Origin: Ochromonadaceae sp. CCMP2298
Lineage: Eukaryota > Sar > Synurophyceae > Ochromonadales > Ochromonadaceae
Length of the DNA: 27,134 bases
Assembly: GCA_026770595.1 (NCBI GenBank)
Contig: MU633720.1
Location: 1 to 27,134, forward strand
Direction of reading: 5' to 3'
Shown here: one piece after another, positions 7,639-19,600 of the stretch
How the letters are laid out: the number at the start of each line of letters is the position of its first letter
Numbering within the stretch: position 1 is the stretch's first letter
Made by a program: the position numbers and the translations under genes
The notes under the pieces: model-generated
The model's input: the letters and a program-made list of their open reading frames with translations, nothing else
Database searches by the model: none
Told to the model about the DNA's origin: nothing

Positions 7639-10600
7639 CTAGTCTGTGAGGTTGCACAGCGCCGCTACTCCGGCTAGGATCCAGCGCTGCTCCTGCTGGT
7701 CTGCATAGATGGGCAGCTCCACCGGGACTACGTAGTTGGTGCTCATGCCTGTCGTACTGAGCACGCCCTTGCGCACAGCTGTCTTGTAGACCGGGCATGC
7801 GTACGTGCTAGGTGCCTGCTTGTGCCCCACTGCAGGTTTGAAGTGGATCGCAGGCAGCAGGTCGTACATTATACCTGGCCGACTGTCCACCACCTTTAGC
7901 TCTGTCATGTCGAACCGCGCCCCCTCCAGGTAGAGGCCGAACACGATCACGCCGTCCTGCGGGGCCTCCTGGATCTCCTCAGGCTGTATGGTGAGTATCT
8001 CGAATGCGAAGGAGAGGTTGTCGATGGCCTCCATGTGCTTGCGTGCGTAGGTCTGCAGAGAGGCGGTCATGAAGCCCTGCGGGAAGAAGAACACGGGCAG
8101 CGGGAAGGCGCAGGGCTCGCCGTTCAGCAGCCACACGCGCATGAAGGCCACGCGGAACAGCAGGTCGGCCACCCATGAGCCCAGCGTCTTCAGGGAGGCG
8201 AAGGAGGTGCGCTCCCAGATGGAGGGCAGCTGGTTGTTGAGGAAGGCGGTGTACATGGCGTCCAGGTCGGAGCTCATCACGATCATGCCCTTGATGGCCT
8301 TCTTGATGTTAGACAGGGAGCTGCGCAGGGTCTTCAGCAGGCGGTTGAACTTGACCATCTCCTGGGCGAGGCAGATGGCCAGCGAGGTGAGCAGGCCGTT
8401 GGGCTGGAGGATGAAGGTGGTCGCACCAGCCTCCTCATCTAGCAGCAAGCTGGGGCATTTTTCTAAGAAAACGTCGGCTAATTCCACCACCACATCGTCT
8501 GAAGTTTTGCCCCCGCCGCCTGAGGAGGAGCGCGGCTGCAGGGAGAGGATGGCGGCCATGAGGCCGAGCGACTCGTTGGTGTTGAAGGTCACGTTGGCGT
8601 TCTCGTGCATGCCGAACACCTCGGGGTCGTCGCTCAGCGGCAGGCTCTCGAAGTAGCTCATCATCTGAGACATGCTGCCCGGCGGGGGGGCGTAGTACGT
8701 ACCGCTCTTGGAGAATTTATAGTCGTCTGTGAGGATCTCGGGGAACATGTAGATGGACAGGATGGACATGAGCGCGCGCCGGTCCCAGTCGTCCGTCACG
8801 CGCCCGCCGTAGTTGATCTGACCAGTGACGTAGTTGAGCGCGTCCCAGGGGAGGATCTCCTGCTCCTCCAGGAAGCGCCTTAGCACCGCTAGGGACGTTT
8901 CGAGGTCAGATTCGTCAAAGGCGTAGCGGATGTTCCAACCCAGGGGCCCGAACTTGCGGCGCTCTTGTATGTTTGCGTGAAAGAACACAAGTCCCGTGAG
9001 CAGCTTCTTCCACTGGTGAGACTTGGCCACGCCCTCGTAGTCCTCCTCCTTCACTAAATTGCCAAAGGATCGCAGCAGGTTGGCCCTGAAGCCCTTAGGA
9101 GGCTCGTTGGTCATCTTGACCCCATTCTGCAGTATGCTCACGGGGAAGTAGGCAGCCGGCGCGGAGGTCAGGTAGAGGCGGAAGTCTACGTGCACCCCGC
9201 CGCCGCCCTCCTTCGCCGCGCGCTCCTGCAACTCGAAGATGATGCGGTCTAGATCGGGCATCCAGGACTTGGCAAGCATGCAGTTCTGCAGCACCACCCA
9301 GTCGCCCGTCTTGGTGCCGTTCTCGATCAGCTGCTTGGCGTAGGGGCCCTGCCCCTGCCCCAGCGAGACGATAGACAGCCGGTCTCCGTATCCGGACTTC
9401 TTGGCAAAGCGCAGCAGCATGCTTGTGGGGTCTGCGCCGGTCGAGAGTACGAAGATGCAGGGGGTGCGGTTGTCAAGGTCCCGGTATATCTCCTCCATTG
9501 TGGCGTTGGGGGCTTCGGCGAACTTGGGGCCCAGTTTTTTGGACACGAACTCTGCAATACTCTGCTGCAGGCGGTCCTCCCGCAGGGCCTTAATAACTAT
9601 CAGGCGCTGGAAGTAGGTGAGCGTTTCGTTGAGTCCGTCCGGGAGAGGCGCGGTCATCACGTTGGCGTTCATCATCCACGTCGCCCACTGGCTCTCCACG
9701 CCGTTGCCCCTGTAGTTCGTCCGGAGGGACTCGCATATGCCCGCGAAGGGCGTGAGGCTGCCCTCTGCCTCGCCCTCAGCTGCAGGCAGCGCCTCATCGT
9801 ACACGAGCCTACTCTGCGCGGCGCATATGATATCCCACTGGAACGGCGTGATGGTGGCCGGATAGGGGTTCTCAGGCATAGAGGCACGATCCACTGTCCC
9901 GGGGCCTCTGATGAACATGTTCCACTCCTCCTCTCGGATGAGGCCTGCGTTGCGCTGGATCTGGAAGCAGATAGAGGAGGAGAAGAGCAGTTTGTCCTTC
10001 TCGAACAAGCCGCGGCAGATGTTTTGGTAAATAACCAGCGTAGAGTAGTCGATGATGGTCTTGAGCCGGATCTCCAGGGCAGGGTTCTTCTCACTGTCCG
10101 CGATGCAGGTCTGGAACAGCTGCGTGTAGTAGCCCAGGCTGTACTGGTACATAGCATCCAGGCCTCCCAGATCAGCAATGACGAAGTAGATAATGGAGCC
10201 GCGCGTGGCCACCTCCAGGTACCTCCCTCTGGCCTCGTTGATCTCGTGCTCCGTGATCTCCGCCTCAGCCACGCGCTCGCTGATGGCAATGGATGTGAGC
10301 TTCGACTCGGAAAGGGTGTTAATCAGCACCTCGTCGTCCAGGATGTTGCCTTCCGACTCCGACAGCATCTGCAAAATCTTGGCCTCTAATTGCTGCAGTT
10401 GGCGCTTGTCCTCCGCCATCTGCAGCAGCAATTGGACCTTCTTCTGCTCGATGTCGGGGCGCTCAGACTTCACCACCAAGCCCAGCAACTGCGCCTCCAG
10501 CCCCAGCATGGTGACTGTGAAGTTGATCAGGGTGACCTTGATGCACACCTCGGGCAGGTAGTGCGGGTTGGGCATCTTGGTGGTCATGTACAGGCGGAAG

Positions 10601-13600
10601 TTCGAGTCGTAGTCGACGTCGCTGTCTCCCAGGCGGATGAGGAAGCGGTTGCCTTGCTTGAAGACAGCCTTCTGCAGCACTGGCTCCAATGCGGGCTCGA
10701 GCTGCTCCCCTAGGTCCTCGAGGATGAGCGGCTTGCCTAGGCGGATGCAGTTCTCTAGGGAGCGTAGTAGGTTGATATCGTTCATGGTGGTGATCATCAC
10801 GTTGTTGTGCTCCTCCTTCTTGCGCAGCCACTGGTTCGCCTGCATCTGCGGGTCGATCATCAGAGGCCAGCGGCGGCACTTGTCTACCAGTATTCCGTTG
10901 TTCACAGACACGGGGTCGGTAGGCAGGCCTTGGTTCTGCCACTCACGGATCTGCACAGGATCGCCCAGAGTCGAGGTGAGGGAGAACTTCGGAGAGGCAG
11001 GGATGCACAGCTCCTTCGCCTGGTCGAGCCACTTGACGATCAGCTGGTCTCGGAAGACCCCAGTGAACCCGCCGTAGTAGGAGATGCACGCGCAGGAGAG
11101 GAAGCAGTCTCCGATTAGGTTGATCTTCTCTGCAGCCAGCAGCACGATCGTCTCCTTCCACCGCTCGCCCTCAGAGTTCAGGCCCGAGGTGAGCTTCTCA
11201 GCACGGACTAGTCGCTTAGCTGTGGTGTCTGACTCGTTCTGCAGGTGGGTCTTCTCTGCCATTGTGTCGTCGCACGTCTTCTGCAGTAGCGCTACTCGGT
11301 CCATCACCTCCTTCAATTGGGACTGCTTCTCGTTCAGTTGGGCGGTAGTTACGTCCAGCTGAGACTTCATCTCCTCCAGACGTGCGCGCTTAGGCCCCAC
11401 CTCCTTCGCCACATCTGCGTACACATCCATCGCCCTCGCCCACAGACACAAGCCCAGGCCGGCCTTGGAGACCTTGCTGATCACCTCGACCTGCATCTCC
11501 TCCGCGTTTATGTACTGCTTTCGGAGCTTCTTGAGCCTCGACTCTGCGATATTGTCCTTGTCAAAGTTAACCAACATGTCGAGGAAGTCTGAGCGTCCCA
11601 GCACCTTCTTCGCGTTGTCCCAGGCCTCCTTCTCGCCCAGCAGCACGCACACCGCCTCCATCACGATGCGCACCGCGGTGGGCGGGTTGGTGAACGACTT
11701 TACCTCCGTGATGTCGGCCTTCGTCAGGCTCGCAAGCGCCTTTTTTGCACTCTCCAGGGCAGGCATGGCGCGGTCCAGGTCGCGCTGCGCGTCTGCAGCC
11801 ACTGCAGCAGTCTCTGCCGCCTGCTTGCCCACGATGGCCTCCTCAGCGCCCACCTTCTCTGCCACCACGTTGGCCTCTGCTGACTGGTGAGCCACGTCTA
11901 TCAGCAGCGCATCTGTCTCTATGGACTTCGACTTTAGAACAGGCTCTAATTTGACCAGCTCGCCCTTCAGTCCATCTACGATGTTGTTAGTCTCCTCCAG
12001 CTTGCGCACCCCAACCTTCATTCTTTCCGACTTGATCTCCACCACATCCTGTAGTCCCGTGAGCATGTTCATGTACAAGTTGATGAGGTCCAGATACGAC
12101 TTTGGGGTGGTGTATACGCGTCTCCGGAGCTGCTGGAAGAACAGTGCAGAGGTCTCTTCGATCGAGCGGTGCACGAAGCCGCACATGCGTACTACTGCGG
12201 TGCGCACCTCCTCTGAGGGCAGCTCCAACTCGCCCAGGAATCTCTCCGCCACACTCACCAGCGCAGCCTCGGGCCAGCCGTGGAACCAGTCGATGGTGGT
12301 GCAGTTGATGAGTGAGGGGAACTGCCTGCAGCGGATACGGAGGCTGTCTCCTACGGGACTCATGCACAGAACGATGTGCAGCTTGTCGCGCACGCGGCTG
12401 ACGAAGTGGGCTATACAGTTGTCCCGTGTCTCCGGGATGCCGTCCTCCTTGCACACGCTGATCATATCAGACGCGATCTTGTCCGTCTCATCCTGGGGGA
12501 ATAGGTTGGACACCTCGCCTGTGTTGAGTACGTTGTTGAGGTCCTCCAGCATAGTCTCGTCCACGATCTGCGAGTCCGTGAACAAGAACACGGTGTCCTT
12601 GCCCTCCACGCCAGTCACCAGCATGAACTTCTTGATGTCTTCGCGGAAGTCCGCAATGCCGTACCCGCGGTTGATCTCGATAGACAGGCAGGCCATGTTG
12701 CCCACAAAGGAGGCCATCCGTGTGAGGCTCTGCTTGCCCGACCCTCCCACGCCGATGAGCATTGCGTTACCTCGGGGCTGCCGGAGGATGCGGGAGATGC
12801 GCGCAGTGTGTGTGAGCGCGTCCTCGAAGAACACGAGGTTCATCTGCGTGGGGAAAGTGACGTTGTAGTTGTCCAGCAGGTCCACAAGAACGGCGGTCAG
12901 CTTTGGTAGATCCTTGACCTCCTCGTAGAAGCGGGGGTCAGCCTCGGGCTTGAGGAAGTCAGCGAACACGATGGGTTTTGCGAACATGTCCTCTTTGGTA
13001 AAGGAGGTTTTTAGGTGCTTCCCGCACAGCCCCACGATGGTTTCTTGGAACCACTGCTGGTCCTCGGAGTTGATCAGGCGGTCGTAGAATATGCGCATGC
13101 TCTCGTGCACCCAGAGGCGCGCGAAGACATCGGTCTCTTGGCACTTGCGGGGGCGGATCATCAGCAGCCCCTGGAAGACCTTCGAGATGTCTCGCAGGTT
13201 GAAGGTGTAGTGGAACTTAGCAGGGGTGGGCAGCAGCTCCTGCGATATCTTCTGGTACACCTCTATCGTGGCGGCCACAACGCCCGAGACCATGCGCTGC
13301 AGCACGGGCTCGAACTTGGACAAGAAGCCCGTCAGGATGGACGAGAAGATGAGCGTCAGGGCGGCCTCCGAGGCGGGCGGCATGCACATCACGTTGAAGT
13401 GGCGCGTAAAGCGCGGCGTGATGACTGCCCTACCACCCCCAGGGGGCGCGGATCCCACGAACATCATAACGTCCACGATGTCTTTCCAAAACAACTTGTC
13501 CCGATCGTAGAACCCCTTGAAGTCCAAGAACTGCCTCAGCAGCTCCACGGGGGGCTGGGCGCCGTACGTCTCGACGAAGGGCATGTTTACGTCGTCTACG

Positions 13601-16600
13601 AACACGACCATCTTCTTGCCAGAAGGCGCGCCCAGCAGGTTCTTGCGCTTCTTCTCCAACTTCGACTCGATGGAGGACTGGGTCACGTCGGAGCGCGACT
13701 GAGCAGAGAAGTTCATGAAGATGGGAACTACCCCCATACCGCCCTCGTAGGGCATTGGCTGCAATGAGTTGAGCAGGTTTTGCACGGCGACGGTCTTGCC
13801 GGTACCCGTCACGCCCGTGATGAAGCAGGGCTTGTCTACCGATATCAGGGACTTCATCACGTAGGAGAAGCGGCACGTGTCGTTCGTGGGGACCATCAGA
13901 CTGAAGTAGGGAACCTGGTCGTCGTACCTGAATGTGGGCACGATCTCCGACCACTCCTTAAACCGCCCCTCCTTTATGTCCACAAAATAGTCGAACGCAT
14001 TGCCCCCGCCCGGCAGGCCCATGCCGGGGCAGGCCTCTTCGAACATTTCCCTGGCATTCTCCGAAAACTGCTCCCAGAACAGGTCGGAGCAGACGGCGCC
14101 CACTGTCCACACGTAGGAGAAGAAGAAGAGCTTGTCCAGCAGCGCGGAGAGCTCAGCCTGTGGGGAGGCGAAGTTGACTCCGTTCTCGGCCGTGAACAGG
14201 CTCTGGAACAGGAAGCAGGTCGAGATGACGAGCTGGATGTCCACCGTCTCCACGGGCTCCTTGCCGAACTTTCGTTGGAACGTCATGCCCCTGCGGAAGA
14301 CGGTGTCGAACAACAGCAGCAGGCGCTCTCTCGCCCAGGCGGGCAGCTCCTTGGGCATGGCACGGGGCACCCAGGACTGCACGTAGGGGAACCAGCCCAG
14401 GTCCGAGGGGGTCATATACACCACGCCGATGCGGGAGACAGTCGCGGGGGAGGCTACCTCGAGGTCGTTGACTTCGAACAAGCACTTCATCTCCTGCTTC
14501 AGCTTGATGCGCTGCCCGTTAGCCAGGCACAGGGTCATGTTGTCGTCCAGCACGGTGTTCATATTCTCAATCCACAGCGCGTCGATGGGCCCGTCGAACA
14601 CCGTCCAGCGCTTGTCCTCGCTCTCCTCCGCCACGAACTCTCTCATGATAGAGGAGGCCAGGCCGTCGTGCCACTCCTGCGTCAGCGGGCTGAACTCTCC
14701 GTACAATTCGCCCATCGTGATGCTCTTGGGGTTGAGGATCTGGTAGCGCACCTTCTGGAATTCCTCGTTAGCACTCCCCTTCTCCCGCAGATTGGTCATC
14801 AGAGAGGCCAGGATGCGGTAGCAAGTAGACTTGCCCGTGCCCGCAGGGCCGACAATAGTTGCCCCGAAGCGGATATTAAAAATATCGAACATCTGTATGA
14901 CCTTTCCGATGAACTTGGGCACCTTCTGCAGCCCCGCCTTGTCTATCTCCTGCTCCAGTGCCACCTGCAGCTCCCCGTAGTCGTTAGAGGGCACCTCCAC
15001 TCCGGGAAACAGGTCTTGCACGATGGCCGCGAAGAGGGGCAGGTCGTCTGCGAGGAACTTGGGCACGTTTGAGTCTCTCAGGGCGCGGATGAGCACGAGG
15101 TCTTCCTCCAGGTCGGGGTTGGCGCGCTTGAGGCCCCCAGCCATCACCAGCACGGACTTGACTGCGCGCAGGCCGTAGTCGTAGTGCGGCTGCTGCGAGA
15201 GCTGCTCCGAGCAGAGGATGTAGAGCTTGCACATCTTGCGGGACAGGTTCTTGGCATCTCCGAACCCCTCGGCGAAGAGCATGATCTCGGCGATGAGCGC
15301 GTAGTTGGGGACCATCATACTGACCGGCCTGAAGCACACAGCAAGGTTGTCCGGCAGCTCTGTGCGCCCCGCGTACCCGGGGTTCATGGTGATGATCACG
15401 TGGTGGTCGATGAGATTAATCTGGATGCCCATGAAGTTGATGTTGCCCTTCTTGGCCTGGCGCCCCTCCCGCAGCACAAGCAGCTGCTGCGCGATGACGG
15501 ACAGCACCTCGATGTCGATGCGGTTGAACTCATCCAGACACACCCAGGAGCCCCCCTGGGCCAGGCCTCTGAACAGTTTGCCCATCATCTTGTAGTCGAT
15601 CTGGTCGGAGCAGTTGAACACCACGCACTGGATGCCCATCGCCTTCGCCAGATCTTTTGAAGACTCAGTCTTGCCAGTACCAGCCGGGCCAGCAGGCGCG
15701 GCGCCCAGCTTGAGCGCGTAGGAGCCCGTGAGTGTGAGCCAGCAGCGGTCCGTGAGGGGCGTGATGACGAGTCTGCTGGTGGCGCCCATATACTCGTACC
15801 CGTAGGGCACCTTGGCGTCTGAGTGGTTTATCATGCAGTCGTCCACGTCCACCTCCCAGTAGTAGCGCAGCTGCTGCTGCCACAAGAAGTCGTGCGTGGA
15901 CTCCACCTGTCGCTCGCACAGCTCGTCGATAATGTCTCTCGCGTGCACGTCAGTGGTCACCAAAGCTACGATGATCTTGCGCACCAGGCTGGGCAGGTTG
16001 CCTCGGATCTTCACGATGAGCTTGTGCAGCTCCTTCTTGTAAGCAGTGGCCCACGTCTGCATACCCCCGATGGGGTCGTTGCTGCGCAGCACCTCCTCTG
16101 TGTCCCTCGCCCAGGTCATCTGCGCCACCGTGGCGACGATCTGCCCCGGGTGGTGGTTGATCCAGTCCTCCCTGGGCTTCACGTCGTAGTCGATCAGGCC
16201 TGCCTTCATGTGCGTGTGCAGAGACTCCTTCATCTTCTTCTCCACAGCGGTCAGCCACTCCTCCACGTTGCCGCGCGCCTTGAGGTTCTTGCCCAGACTC
16301 ACGCGCTCGTTCTCGCCCGAAAACATGGCCAGCAGATCGATGGAGCCTGGCTCAGAGCCGAACTCTAACTTCACCAGGTTGTCAAAGCACTTGCGCAGGT
16401 GGGGCTGCACTGCGCGCGGCTCCTTGGCCTGCGACAGAATCTCGAGCAGCTCGTCGTTGGAGAGGAAGTAGAAGCGAGGGAAGGCCATGCGCTTGGTCTC
16501 CAGGTAGTCCTCTAGGTCCTTCTGGATCTGGTCCAGGTTCGCGTTGTGGTTGCGGAACAAATCGCGGCGTGATTTGTCGTGCGTGGCGGCCTTGAGAGCG

Positions 16601-19600
16601 TTGGGGTCGTCGTTTGTGAGCTTCATGATGTGCTTCCAGCTCTTGTCCACCGCCTGGAAGGTCTTCGCGGGACCGGGTAGCTGGCGGATGATATCTGGAG
16701 ATCCGAAGATGGTCTCGAGGTACATCCAGTTCCTCTGGCAGGTGAGCCACTCATCCAATGTCTCCTGGAAGTGCATCAGCTTACTGCGCCACGTGTCCAC
16801 GAAGCTGCGGATGCCCGAGACATACCTGGAGCCCAATACGGTGTTGATGGTGACCAGTGAGTCGTCCAGGGATGCGATGACCTCAGACGTGTCGCCTAGG
16901 ATGTACAGGTCCTTGATGTCCTTATAGGGCTTCACCTCGAACTCCGCCTTCTCCCAGATGCTCGTCACCTTCGCCATCATCTCCTCCAGGATAGATTCCT
17001 GCTGCGCCGATGTGGATATGACCGTGATCTCCTCCTGGAAGGCCGTGACGCCCCGCTCGATCAGCTCGTTTAATGTGAAGTTCTCGGCAGTCTGGATGTC
17101 GAACCCGATGAGCTTTGTGATCTGGTCCCAGTGGCGATCCTTCAGGCAGGGGGAGCGGAGGTCCACCACGATGGGCAGCACTGGGTTGAACTCGTCCACG
17201 CTCTCGCGCAGCTTGGGCACCACCTTGTTGAGCGGCAGTCCCTTGCTGGTCAGCAGCACGGTCTTGTTGAACTTCACCAACTCCCTTTCCAGCATACCTA
17301 CATCCAATGTCTGTATGGGGGAGTCCAGGATGCGCTTGCGCAGCTTCGCCCAGTCCACTCGGTCGTTCCACAGTCTGATCTTGAGATTGAGGTCGCCGGA
17401 GATCTCATCCATGACCTCGAACTCGTCCACGGGCAGCTTCAGGATCGCTTGGTACTCCTGCAGCTTCGCGGTGCGCGCCTTCAGCTTCAGGAAGTCGCTC
17501 TCCTGACTGGCCAAGAACTTGACCACCTTCTCGTCCAGCGCGTCGGGGTCGCTGATCATGCTGTTGTCGAGCTGCTGACGCAGTTCGCCCAGCCGCTTGA
17601 TGACCTTGGGGCACTCCTCCGTCACCTGCGTGGCGAACTTCTTGGTCTCGTCTTCCTCCTTGCCCTCCGCGAGCTGTATGTTGGACTCGAGGGAAACGAG
17701 GGACTCCTTCAGCATGCGCATCAGGGCCTTCACCTGGTCAGGCACGGGCCACGTGTTCTCGTCCATCACGTACACCAGGCTGCGGATATAGCTCTGCTGA
17801 GTGTTGTACCCCTCCAGGCCCGCCGCAGCCGCATCCTTGATTTTCTTCTTGTTCACGTAGCTCTCTACGGATGCGGGGTCTCCAGCGATGACAGGGTTCA
17901 TAGCCCCTACCTGGTCGACCAGCTGCTGCGCCCGCAGGAGGGCCAGTTCGGGCAGATAGGCCTGTATGGCCTCTAGGCATGCGATGGGGGACGGGATCAT
18001 ACCGGCCTTAATGTCTGCCGAATCGACCAAAATCACGCCAACGTCTGAGTAGCGCGGCACGTCTGAAAACTGGAACACCTGGTCCCGGTACATCTCGATC
18101 GCGTTCTTGAACGAGTCTACGTCCCCCGTCTCGAACAGACTGGATATATCTGCCACGTTGGCCTTGTTGCGGAGGTAGATCTGTCTGAACGGCTGGAACA
18201 CATTGAGGTAGTCCTTCACAGCGCTGTGGGCCATACGTAGGTGCGAGTGGATGTGGTCTCGGGCGTTGTTGTAGCTCAAAGAGGCCTTGATGGTGGTGAT
18301 CATATCGTCTGGCTCGGTTGTGTCCCCGTCCTCGTCGTCGCCCTCAGGCATGACGTACATCTCGGTCTCGGGGGAGCTGAGCACCTTCACGAAGGATCCT
18401 ACTATATCCAGAGCGTCCTTCACCACTCCGTCGATTGCACGCACCATGTTCTCCACACTGGGGGACACCACCATCACCTCATCATCCGGGAGCAGCACAG
18501 GCGCTGCCACAGTCTCCACAGTCTCCTCCTCCCCCTCCTTCACGTCTGTCTCCTTGCCCTCCTTGGTGGAGGCGACAAGGTCAGGGTCAGCGGGCGCATC
18601 CGCCTTGTGCTCGTGGTGGTGGTGATGATGATGGTGGTGGTGGTGGGCGACCTTCTTGTGAGCAGCCACTACCCTAAACAGCGGCGTCTTGAAGTTGAAC
18701 TCCTCCCTCTTCTTCTTTAGCTTCTCCTGGTCCATCGCATCGTCTGTCTCCACCCTCGTCTCCAGCGACTCGCTCTCCACCGCCGCAGCCAGCTTCTCCA
18801 TCGCATCGTGCACCATGGTCTTCAAGAAGTCCGTTATCAGGATGTCCATCATGCGCAGAAAGCGGGTTAGCTTCTTGCACTCGGCGCGCAATGCGGCCCG
18901 CTCCATGAATGTCATCTTGTGGTTGGCTGCGATGTTGTTCGCCTTGAGGAACTGGTCCACCACCTCGTCGCACGCACTGCGCACAGTGGTCAGCACGTTG
19001 GCGCTCAGGTCTCGCAATTTGCCGCGCAGCTCCTCGTGCACCATTGCCTGCACGCGCACGAAGTCGTCCATGTCGAAGGTCTCTCCCTCGGGCAGACTGA
19101 GCATTCCCATGTTGGCTAGGGGAATCGTCATGATGCGCACCTGCAGCAGTGCCTTGCGCAGCGGCTGGCTGAACAGAAACAGGTGCGTCTCGATGAAGCT
19201 CGCTGCCAGGGCCATCTTGTTGTAGCGCAATCCGCGTCTCCAAACTGTGAATACCTTCCAGCGCTTGTAGATGCGGAAGAAGCTGATCTTGGCGATCTTG
19301 TGGAAGAGGTTGTACTCCCTCTCCCACTGCTCCAGAGACGTGAAGCTGCTCACCTTGGAGCGGAACTGCGTAACACCCTCCTTGGACAGAGTGAAGTAGT
19401 AGTTCTTATCTACCAGCTCGAGAGGCACCATCTCCAGGTCATACACGGAGCCGCCGGCTGCGCGGTGGTCCGAGTCCATCTCCGCCTGGTCGAAAGCGTC
19501 GTTGGACTGCTCTCTGCAGCGCAGGTAGAAAAACGTGTGCGGCACTTTGAACAGGTCGTGCAGCTGCGCGGGGGAGAGGCTGATCGAGCCGATGAAGGTC

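Noticed and set aside
13780-15072. Long open frame (430 codons) on the plus strand opposite the dynein gene
   Set aside because: It is antisense to conserved AAA domains and has low-complexity His/Val/Leu/Gly composition caused by GC-rich codon bias. Many similar shadows run along the whole dynein gene.
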